Of a stretch of DNA of 64,000 nucleotides, positions 8,845 to 15,801 are shown piece by piece. Origin of the DNA: GCA-2684655 sp045105235. Its GTDB lineage: Bacteria; Planctomycetota; UBA1135; UBA2386. Under the pieces are notes generated by a model. It was not told the DNA's origin, searched no databases, and saw nothing but the letters and a program-made list of their open reading frames with translations. The position numbers and the translations under genes are program-made. How positions within the stretch are numbered: position 1 is the stretch's first letter; every line of letters starts with the position of its first letter. The stretch covers positions 186,001 to 250,000 of the forward strand of contig JBGCDH010000024.1 in assembly GCA_045105235.1 (NCBI GenBank), read 5' to 3'.

Positions 8845-10020
8845 ATGGCACGCAAGATCGACACCTACCTCGCCAACCTCATTGGCGAGGACAAGTTCGC
8901 CTTCTACGAGGCGGTCCGCGACTTTGGCGACGCCGAAGTCGCCCCCCACCTGCTGCAGTGGGAGCGCGACCACAAGCTGGTCCCCGACTCCTGCCTGAAA
9001 GCGATGGGCGATATGGGGCTGTTTGGCCTGCCGATCGCCGAGGAATACGGCGGCCAAGGCGGCGACCATACCGACCTGTGCCTGATGGGCCTCGCGCTCG
9101 GCTACCACAGCCAAGCCGTGGCGATCACGCCGGGCGCCGCCATCTCACTCGGAGCCAAACCGCTACAGCTCTGCGGCACGGACGAACAGAAGAAGGCACA
9201 CCTGCCGGCGCTCGCTCGCGGCGAACGCATGTTTGTCTTTGGCCTGTCGGAGCCGGGCCGCGGCAGCGATGCCGCCAACCCTGAAGTCACCGCGACCAAG
9301 CAGGGCGACAAGTGGGTCATCAACGGCGAAAAGTGTTGGTCGACCAACGCCCGCTGGGCCAGCCACGTCATCGTGCACGCTCTGACCGCGCCCGACGGCC
9401 CGAACGGCAAGCGCTCGACCTGCTTCATCGTGCCGATGGACCAAAAGGGCGTCTTCTACCAGGAGATGCAGGGCAAGAAGGTTTGGGAGCAATCCTCGAC
9501 CGGCTCCATCATGTTCGAGAACGTCGAGGTGCCCAGCGACGCGATCCTCGGCAGCGAGAACGATGGCTTCAAGGTGATGGTCACGACGCTCAACGGCGGC
9601 CGGCTGTTCATCGCGGCGCTGGCGCTCAGCTCGCTATCGTTCGCGCTCGACAAGTGCCGCATCTACGCCGAAGAGCGCATCCAGTTTGACGACCAGCCGA
9701 TCGGCCGCTTCCAGCGCGTGCAGGACGTCATCGTCGACATGGACATCGCCCTCGAGCGTGGCCTCACCTGGCTGATGCACTGCTGCCGTCTCTACGAAGA
9801 CAACAAGCTGTCGCGCGAGCAGGCGGCCAAGGTCAAGGTCGACTGCAGCCGCTCCGCGAGCGAGCTGATCGCACTCGGCATGGAAATCTGCGGCGGCGTC
9901 TCGTGCTTTGACGAGTTTGGCCTGATCCGTCACCACAACGATGTGTTCGTTACGCGGGTCGGCGAGGGCAGCAACTTCGCGCTGAAGGACTTGATCGTGC
10001 GGCCGCTGCGCAAGCCGTAG
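8845..10020 (+). CDS. Acyl-CoA dehydrogenase family protein
   Basis: A 391-residue flavoenzyme, the usual length for the family, predicted to oxidise an acyl-CoA thioester to the 2-enoyl form in the cytoplasm and pass electrons to an electron-transfer flavoprotein. The N-terminal helical domain contains GLFGLPIAEEYGGQG. The middle domain has FGLSEPGRGSDAANPEV and WVINGEKCWSTNA, typical of the flavin-binding core. The C-terminal helices include GRFQRVQDVIVDMDIA, and FDEFG near residue 360 aligns with the region of the usual catalytic glutamate. I chose the ATG at 8845 (MARKIDTY); longer in-frame starts give an implausible Arg/Pro-rich extension. Chain-length specificity cannot be read from the sequence. 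Confidence 0.9.
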   Translation: MARKIDTYLANLIGEDKFAFYEAVRDFGDAEVAPHLLQWERDHKLVPDSCLKAMGDMGLFGLPIAEEYGGQGGDHTDLCLMGLALGYHSQAVAITPGAAISLGAKPLQLCGTDEQKKAHLPALARGERMFVFGLSEPGRGSDAANPEVTATKQGDKWVINGEKCWSTNARWASHVIVHALTAPDGPNGKRSTCFIVPMDQKGVFYQEMQGKKVWEQSSTGSIMFENVEVPSDAILGSENDGFKVMVTTLNGGRLFIAALALSSLSFALDKCRIYAEERIQFDDQPIGRFQRVQDVIVDMDIALERGLTWLMHCCRLYEDNKLSREQAAKVKVDCSRSASELIALGMEICGGVSCFDEFGLIRHHNDVFVTRVGEGSNFALKDLIVRPLRKP

Positions 10021-10021
10021 G

Positions 10022-10101
10022 GCAGCCGTAAGACTGCGCAGCCGTAAGACTGCGCGGCCGTAAGACTGGGCGGCCGAACGACTGGGTTGTCGAAAGACAG
10101 C
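10022..10101. repeat. 16-bp tandem repeat after a stop codon
   Basis: Five 16-bp units lie in the convergent gap. The first two (GCAGCCGTAAGACTGC) are identical, the third and fourth differ at a few bases, and the fifth is more diverged, followed by a partial unit. The units resemble the last codons and stop of the upstream gene (AAGCCGTAGGGCA), as if the array grew from that point. No RNA or protein function is apparent. Confidence 0.9.
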
Positions 10102-10118
10102 GGCGACTGGATGGCCGC

Positions 10119-11666
10119 TCAGCTGCTTGCCTTTTCGCGCGACGCGGCACCCTGCACATACTCAAGCAGCTTGCGGCGGTATTCCGTCGGCTTGAGTTCC
10201 TGCGCCCGCTGCACGAGCGGCAGGGCCTTTTGGAACTTGCCCTGCTCGATTAGCAGCTGAGCGTGGAGCGACTTGGCGTCGGCTTCGAACTTCTCGACGC
10301 GCGCCGCCTGCTCGAACCGAAAGACCGCTCTCTCCGCGTCGCCGGTTCGCTGGTAGTGCAGACCTAGTTGGATCAGCGCATCCCCGTCCAGCTGGTTTTG
10401 CGCCACGATCTCTTGCAGCAGATCCACCTGCTCTTCGGTTGCACCCGAAGCCGCTGCCAACCGCGCCCGAAGCTTGAGCAGCTCGGCCGTATCCGCCGGC
10501 GTCAGCACATCCGCGTAGGCCTGCTCGATGCCGTGCACCAGCGCGCCGCTCGCCTCATACGCCGACGAGGACGCCAACCGGTTTGCAATGCCGAGCACAC
10601 TCTTGTAGCTGCCGCGATCGTTGCGGGCAACGGCGCGCACGTAGGCATCGGCAGCAAGATCGTAGAGCCCGTCGTTGTAGTAGATCGACCCCAGCGTCGA
10701 GAGCGTCGCAAACGTCGACCCCCCGAGCTGATCGACAATCTCGAGGTTGCGCGCCGCCTTGTCTGTTTCGTTCATGTTGACGAACGCGCGCGCCTGCCGG
10801 AAGTAGAGGTCGGGATTGTTCGGATCTTCCTGGATCAGACGGCCGAGCAAGCTCGCCCCCTCTGCGTTGCGCCCCTGCTGGAACAGCGTGTTGGCCAGAC
10901 GCTGCCGCCACTGCACCTTCTCCGGCTCGAGCATGGCCACCAACCGATAGCCCTGCTCCGCCGCCAGGAAATCCCCGCTGCGCGCGTGCATCGTTGCCAA
11001 GAGACCCCATGTGGTTGCGTCGTTGCCGCCGAGGTTGATGACCTGCACAAACGAGCGCGCGGCACTCGCGTATTCCTCCTGACGCATCTGCGCGATTGCC
11101 ATGCTGCGCCAGGCGCGGCGGTAGCTCGGATACTTGGCGACGGCCTTCGTATACTCAACCACCGCAGCCGACCATTTCTCCTGACGCAGGTAGATGCTCG
11201 CCAGCATGTAATCGAAGACGGCTGTCACGTCATCGCCGCCCTGGCGGCTACGCAACCTCGCAGCGGCCTTGTCGAGCTCTTCGTCGTGGATCAGCCCAAG
11301 GACTTCCGTGCGAAGCTCGGCTTCGCGCGTCGTCAGCGGCGGGTCGATCTCTGAGCCGCGCAGCCAGCTTTGGGCGAGCTGCCGCTGGAACGCCGGCTCT
11401 CGCCAGATCTGCCGGACCATTTCCTGCAGCTCGGGATCCTTCTCGAGGTTGACACCGATCTGCGAAGCGGCGGCATCTCGAGCCTGAACGTCGCCCGGCT
11501 GGCCGGACGCCGCGCGCTGCATCGATCCGTCGGCGACGCCTCCAGCAGCCACGTCAACAGAGTCCTTTTCAACCGAAGCTGTTGGTGCGGCGCATGCTGC
11601 AACCAGCAGCAGCCCGAGCAGCGAACACAAAGAGGGAGGGAACAGTGGGCGGAACATGGTTTGCAT
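10119..11666 (-). CDS. TPR-repeat lipoprotein of the TonB2-type operon
   Basis: A 515-residue predicted lipoprotein: the hydrophobic signal ends in LLVAAC, a good lipobox, so the mature protein should be anchored at the cell envelope. From about residue 150 to the end it is built of tetratricopeptide repeats (for example YTKAVAKYPSYRRAWRSMAIAQMRQEEYASA is the span at about 165-195; FYRQARAFVNMNETDKAARN-like helices follow). It is the last gene of the TonB block, 20 bp after tonB. In the gammaproteobacterial TonB2 clusters a TPR protein sits in exactly this place, so it probably scaffolds or tunes the energy-transducing complex. The start could also be the ATG at 11657, three codons in. Confidence 0.85.
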   Translation of the reverse strand: MQTMFRPLFPPSLCSLLGLLLVAACAAPTASVEKDSVDVAAGGVADGSMQRAASGQPGDVQARDAAASQIGVNLEKDPELQEMVRQIWREPAFQRQLAQSWLRGSEIDPPLTTREAELRTEVLGLIHDEELDKAAARLRSRQGGDDVTAVFDYMLASIYLRQEKWSAAVVEYTKAVAKYPSYRRAWRSMAIAQMRQEEYASAARSFVQVINLGGNDATTWGLLATMHARSGDFLAAEQGYRLVAMLEPEKVQWRQRLANTLFQQGRNAEGASLLGRLIQEDPNNPDLYFRQARAFVNMNETDKAARNLEIVDQLGGSTFATLSTLGSIYYNDGLYDLAADAYVRAVARNDRGSYKSVLGIANRLASSSAYEASGALVHGIEQAYADVLTPADTAELLKLRARLAAASGATEEQVDLLQEIVAQNQLDGDALIQLGLHYQRTGDAERAVFRFEQAARVEKFEADAKSLHAQLLIEQGKFQKALPLVQRAQELKPTEYRRKLLEYVQGAASREKASS

Positions 11667-11686
11667 GTGGCTGGGCGTAGGTTGTG

Positions 11687-12346
11687 CTATTTGAAGGTGA
11701 TCGGCTGGCGAACACGGAAGCTGTCTGGCTCGCCATTGCGCTTGCCGGCCTCGAACTTCCAGTTGCGCAGGGCCTCTAGGGCCGGGCCGTTGAACATCGG
11801 GTCGTCCGAGCGCTCCACGGTCGGGTTCAGGACCCGACCGCGCTCATCCACGGTCATGAGCACATGGACCGTGCACGGCATTCGCTTGCGCATCGCCCGC
11901 GTCACCTTCGGGCGCGCCCGGTAGAGCACGCGTGGCTGCTCCTCGAGGCCGCCGAAGTCGAAGAGTTCGTCCATGCCGTCGCCAGCGCCGCCGCCAAGCC
12001 CCGCCAACGGCAGTGCAAAGGCACCAGCGCCACTGCCGTCGCCGAATCCCGCGCCTGTCAGCGCCAGCTCCATCTGCGACAGATCCATCGGCGGCGCTTC
12101 GGCCGCTGGCTTAGGCGGCGGCGGCGGCTCCTTCTTTTCTTCCTCCGGCTCTTCCTTCTTCATCTCCGGTGGCTTTTCGATGTTGGGAACCTCGCGCACC
12201 ACCAGATCAGCAGTCTGCCTCGGCGCGGTGATCGCGCGCAGCACCGGCAGCAGCAAGAAACAGCCGAGCGCCATGACGACACCGGCTCCCACGACCGCAC
12301 AACCATGTGCGTAGCGGCTCGCCGCCGAACGACGTATCGCTTCCAT
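11687..12346 (-). CDS. tonB: TonB-family energy transducer
   Basis: A 219-residue TonB protein. One N-terminal membrane anchor (about 17-40, containing GAGVVMALGCFLLLPVLRAI) is followed by a proline/lysine/glutamate-rich periplasmic spacer (KKEPPPPPKPAAEAPP), a Gly-rich stretch, and a C-terminal TonB domain with TVHVLMTVDERGRVLNPTVE and ALRNWKFEAGKRNG, which contacts TonB boxes of outer-membrane receptors. The stop codon of exbD is immediately followed by this ATG (TAGATG), so translation is coupled. It transmits proton-motive force from ExbB/ExbD to the receptor encoded upstream in the same run. Confidence 0.93.
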   Translation of the reverse strand: MEAIRRSAASRYAHGCAVVGAGVVMALGCFLLLPVLRAITAPRQTADLVVREVPNIEKPPEMKKEEPEEEKKEPPPPPKPAAEAPPMDLSQMELALTGAGFGDGSGAGAFALPLAGLGGGAGDGMDELFDFGGLEEQPRVLYRARPKVTRAMRKRMPCTVHVLMTVDERGRVLNPTVERSDDPMFNGPALEALRNWKFEAGKRNGEPDSFRVRQPITFK

Positions 12347-12757
12347 CTAGCCACCCCGCTTGGTCGCGATGCTGACCTTGGGCGCCTCACCGAGCTTGGC
12401 TTCGTCGATGACGCGCGCCAGCATGCCGGCGGATGCATTGCTGTCGACCTGCACGATGACCGGCGACTTCTCCTTGCGCATCTTGCGAGCGACGATCGAA
12501 CGCACTTGCGCGACGCCCACGCTGTTGCCGTCGAAGAAAACCTCGTCCTTGTCGGTCAGCGCAAAAAACACGCTGTTCTTCTCGAGCGACACGGACGACG
12601 CGGCCTGGGGCTTATCGACTTCGACGCCCGTTTCTTCGACGAACGTTGTCGTCACAATGAAGAAGATCAGCAGGATGAAGACGCAGTCGATCATCGGCGA
12701 CATATCGACGCCGGCATCGTTTTCATTTTCTGCACTGAAGTTACGGAATCGTCCCAT
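12347..12757 (-). CDS. exbD: ExbD/TolR-family proton-channel subunit
   Basis: A 136-residue inner-membrane protein. A short cytoplasmic N-terminus is followed by the single transmembrane helix containing the conserved acidic residue (VDMSPMIDCVFILLIFF; the Asp in MIDCVF is the proton-carrying position), then a periplasmic domain (VIVQVDSNASAGMLARVIDEA). The ATG at 12757 gives the standard ExbD length; the longer open frame upstream overlaps exbB. It works with ExbB and TonB to energise outer-membrane transport. Only 17 bp separate it from exbB. Confidence 0.93.
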   Translation of the reverse strand: MGRFRNFSAENENDAGVDMSPMIDCVFILLIFFIVTTTFVEETGVEVDKPQAASSVSLEKNSVFFALTDKDEVFFDGNSVGVAQVRSIVARKMRKEKSPVIVQVDSNASAGMLARVIDEAKLGEAPKVSIATKRGG

Positions 12758-12774
12758 AGCGGCGTCCTTTCGGT

Positions 12775-13437
12775 TTAGGCGGCGTGGCGCGCCTCGAGCA
12801 ATTGGTGGTAGAGACTCTGCGCACAGGTCGTCTCGATCTTCTGCAAGAACGCGGCGTAGCGGTCGCGCATGCGGTTCAGGAAATACATGGTGAACATTCC
12901 CGGCAGAGCGACCACCAGCCCCGTCATGGTGGTGATCAGCGCTTCGGAGATGCCCAGGGAAACGGCCGCCATCGTCTTGTCGCCGCCCTGTCCTTCGGCG
13001 AGCGCGGCGAACGTTGCAAGCATGCCTGTCACGGTGCCTAGCAGGCCCAGCAGCGGCGCTGACGCAATGCAAACACTCATGATCTTGACGTCGCGCTGGA
13101 TCGGACGCAGCTCGAGATGACGGATGCCTTCGAACGTCGAGCCGAGCTCTTCGAGGCTTTCCGCACGGGTCACGGTATCAAGCAGACGACCGACCTTGCC
13201 CTCGCGGTATTTGGCGTGATCGATCCACATGCGCCAAGTCTTCTCGGACACGCTGGTGTGGCGCTTGCCGAGAATCTTGAGCAAGACGTGCATCGCAAAG
13301 CCAAACAAGATCGCAGCGTTCAACGCGATCAGAGCCATCGCCCAGCCGCCCCTCGTCCAAATATCCCACGCGTTCGTCCACAGCTGGACGAAAGCGCCGA
13401 CGAGCGTCTGTGGTTCTTCAGCAATCAACAGCATCAT
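12775..13437 (-). CDS. exbB: ExbB/TolQ-family proton channel
   Basis: A 220-residue inner-membrane protein with three hydrophobic segments (about 30-52, 120-145, 160-185) and the MotA/TolQ/ExbB signature SAPLLGLLGTVTGMLATFAAL followed by GISEALITTMTGLVVALPG. It forms the proton-conducting pentamer with ExbD. The ATG at 13437 has a strong GAGGGG ribosome-binding site. It follows the longer ExbB-like gene by only 8 bp. Having two ExbB-family genes in tandem, a long and a short one, is the hallmark of the TtpC/ExbB2 arrangement. Confidence 0.93.
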   Translation of the reverse strand: MMLLIAEEPQTLVGAFVQLWTNAWDIWTRGGWAMALIALNAAILFGFAMHVLLKILGKRHTSVSEKTWRMWIDHAKYREGKVGRLLDTVTRAESLEELGSTFEGIRHLELRPIQRDVKIMSVCIASAPLLGLLGTVTGMLATFAALAEGQGGDKTMAAVSLGISEALITTMTGLVVALPGMFTMYFLNRMRDRYAAFLQKIETTCAQSLYHQLLEARHAA

Positions 13438-13445
13438 CGTCCCCC

Positions 13446-14930
13446 TCAGGCCACCGTTGCGGCGGATTCTCGTGCCCCTGATTCGCCCACGACGCCTTCG
13501 AGGCCATTGGCAACCACCGGCTTGGCCGTGTGCACGCGGTTCGTGAACTGCAGCGCCATCTTCTCCATACCGTCGACAAGCCCCTTGGCCTTACGGAACA
13601 GAAAGGCGTGCAGCAGCAGCGACGGGATGGCGATGATCAGGCCGTGCTCGGTCGTGATCAGCGCCTCCGAGATGCCGCTCGACAGCACCTTCGGATCGCC
13701 GGTTCCAAACTCCGTCATCAAGGCAAACGTGCCCATGATGCCGGTAACGGTGCCGAGCAGTCCGAGCAGCGGCGCCGACGTTGCGCAGATCGCGACGAAC
13801 GGCAGCCAGCCGTGCAGCTTGAGCTTCGACGTCAGCATCTTTTCATACATGACTTCCTCGATCAGCTCGCGCGGCTTGCCGAGGTTCTGTGCGCCAGCAG
13901 CGAGCATGCGCCCCCCAGGGCCCGGCAGCGTCGTGGCGTATTCCGTGGCCGACGCGTAGTCGCTGCCGTCGAGGTAGTCGAGCAGACGATTGACCTGCCG
14001 CTTGCTCGGCCGGCGCACGAACAGCATCGACAGCCACTTGATGACAACGACCAGCAGTGCCAGGCCCGCCAAGACGGCCATCGGGATCATGATGACGCCG
14101 CCCTTCTGCACGTGCTCCCACCAGCTCTCCTCGATGCCTTCGATTTTCTGCGCGTCGCCGAGCGTCACATCGACAGGGAACGCACCGCCCATTCCGAGCG
14201 CGAGCTGGCTGGCAGCTTCGCGGTCCTCTTTCGCCGAGAACGCCACGACATCGGGCTCGTTGGTGTCGCGCAACTCCCGCACGAGACCGATATCCTCGCT
14301 GTCATTGGACTGGAACAGCGCGGTCGGGCCGAGCACGACAAACTTGCCTGGCTTGCGCACACCGCTGGCGAGCGCGTGGCCCTCGAAGCGCTGCCCGCCG
14401 ATGGCTTGCTCGAGGCGCTCGAAAGCCGTCTCGACGACGTCCAGGTGCGCAACCAGCTTGGCTTCATCCGTGGCGGTGTTGTCTTCCATGACCAGCGCCG
14501 CCGCGTCCACCGGCGCCTTGTAGAGCTGCAGCTCGGCCACGTGCAGACGCGAGCCAAAGCCCTGACGCAAGTCGATCAGCAGCGTCTCCATGAAGGACTT
14601 CTGCTTCTTGAGGTCGCTCTCGACCGAGCGCCGATTGGCCAGATCCTGGGTCTTGTCAGCGAGCTCCGAGGCAACCTGCCGGCCTTCGGCACGCTTGTTC
14701 GAGAGCGTCATCTCGAGCGCCGTCACTTCGCGGGCCAGCTCGAGCTGCTCGTCTCCGATCTTTGCGCGCAGCTCCGCCAGCTCCTGCATCGCGGACTCCA
14801 ACCGCTGCTCAAAGTTCTTCCGGGCACCTTCGAGGGTCTGCGAGCTCTGTTCGCCTTGCTGGGCGCCGAGCGTGGCTCCGCACAGGGCCAGGGCGCCGGC
14901 CGCCATCACCATGTTTCGAATTGTGATCAT
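13446..14930 (-). CDS. TtpC-like long ExbB protein with periplasmic coiled coil
   Basis: A 494-residue protein. A signal peptide (cleavage near LGAQQ) leads into a coiled-coil region of about 100 residues (LESAMQELAELRAKIGDEQL; ALEMTLSNKRAEGRQVASEL), then a small periplasmic domain, and from about residue 285 a complete MotA/TolQ/ExbB membrane unit (SAPLLGLLGTVTGIMGTFAL, GISEALITTEHGLIIAIPS). This matches the TtpC protein of Vibrio TonB2 systems in order and context. The ATG at 14930 is preceded by GAGG with eight-base spacing; the open frame extends further upstream into the preceding gene without coding sense. It likely extends the proton channel across the periplasm. Confidence 0.9.
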   Translation of the reverse strand: MITIRNMVMAAGALALCGATLGAQQGEQSSQTLEGARKNFEQRLESAMQELAELRAKIGDEQLELAREVTALEMTLSNKRAEGRQVASELADKTQDLANRRSVESDLKKQKSFMETLLIDLRQGFGSRLHVAELQLYKAPVDAAALVMEDNTATDEAKLVAHLDVVETAFERLEQAIGGQRFEGHALASGVRKPGKFVVLGPTALFQSNDSEDIGLVRELRDTNEPDVVAFSAKEDREAASQLALGMGGAFPVDVTLGDAQKIEGIEESWWEHVQKGGVIMIPMAVLAGLALLVVVIKWLSMLFVRRPSKRQVNRLLDYLDGSDYASATEYATTLPGPGGRMLAAGAQNLGKPRELIEEVMYEKMLTSKLKLHGWLPFVAICATSAPLLGLLGTVTGIMGTFALMTEFGTGDPKVLSSGISEALITTEHGLIIAIPSLLLHAFLFRKAKGLVDGMEKMALQFTNRVHTAKPVVANGLEGVVGESGARESAATVA

Positions 14931-14964
14931 TCGTCGTTCCTCTTGCGGGTCTGGCGCTGTGCGC

Positions 14965-15783
14965 TCAGAGAACTTGGACCGGCAGACGCACCATCTTGGC
15001 GAGCTGCTCGTTGCGGAAGATGGCGATCGCGGTGGCAATATCCGGCGCCAGTTCGTTGGCGTTGCGCCACTGCCAACCGTCCTTCGACGGGCTGCCGACG
15101 CCGGCGACGAGTGGCTTGCCGTCAGCGCCCTTGCCGCCGACGAAATAGGCTTGCGCAAGTCCGATGTAGAGCACGTCGACGCTGACCTCTTGACCGATCC
15201 CGCTTCTGCGGATGTCGCGCTCGATGCGGACTTCGCGATTCCACTTGTCGATCATGCTGAGCAGCAGCACGACGTTTTGGTAGCGGACGGTCAACGACAG
15301 CTTCTCGGCCGCCGCATCGTCCTTGGGCAGACGCTGGCTGACAGTTGCCACCGTCGCCGCAAGCTGCTTGGGCAGCCGCGGCAGCAGCGCCCGCGCCCGC
15401 GCCTCGAAGTCGCCGATGCGCTCATCGAGGCGATCGGAGACCCTCTTTAGCGCGGCGATCGAGGCCTCTAGCTTGTCGTAGTCCACTTGGGTCGTGGCGA
15501 TACTCTTGCGAGCCTCGTCGACGCGGCTGTTGATCGCTTCGATTTCGCGCTTCAACACCGTGATCTGGGCACCGGTCGCCTGCTGGCCTTTCTTCCAGTC
15601 TTCGCGCTCCGCCGAGACCATCGACTTGACCTGCCGCCATTCCGTGAGCGCCCGGCCGATCATCTCGGCATTGCTGCTCGCTGTAGACGGCGAAACGCCG
15701 GCGGGATCCTGCGCACGTGCGCCGACGGCGGTAAGACTCAGCGCCATACAGGCGAGAGCAAACGTCTTGAGGTTGGCTGACAT
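14965..15783 (-). CDS. DUF3450 periplasmic coiled-coil protein
   Basis: A 272-residue exported protein: the signal peptide ends at VGARAQD, and most of residues 45-140 are heptad-rich helix (QITVLKREIEAINSRVDEA; YDKLEASIAALKRVSDRLDE). The remainder (VRYQNVVLLLSMIDKWNREV; VLYIGLAQAYFVGGKG; NELAPDIATAIAIFRNEQLA) matches the DUF3450 family, found almost always directly before TtpC/ExbB/ExbD/TonB genes. Its biochemical role is not established. From context it probably contacts the coiled coil of the TtpC-like protein encoded 34 bp downstream. Confidence 0.9.
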   Translation of the reverse strand: MSANLKTFALACMALSLTAVGARAQDPAGVSPSTASSNAEMIGRALTEWRQVKSMVSAEREDWKKGQQATGAQITVLKREIEAINSRVDEARKSIATTQVDYDKLEASIAALKRVSDRLDERIGDFEARARALLPRLPKQLAATVATVSQRLPKDDAAAEKLSLTVRYQNVVLLLSMIDKWNREVRIERDIRRSGIGQEVSVDVLYIGLAQAYFVGGKGADGKPLVAGVGSPSKDGWQWRNANELAPDIATAIAIFRNEQLAKMVRLPVQVL

Positions 15784-15801
15784 GGGTTGCGTCCTAGCGG
15801 G

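Noticed and set aside
10022..10101. CRISPR array
   Set aside because: Units are contiguous 16-mers with no spacers, and no cas genes are present. The same applies to the arrays at 25665 and 63697.
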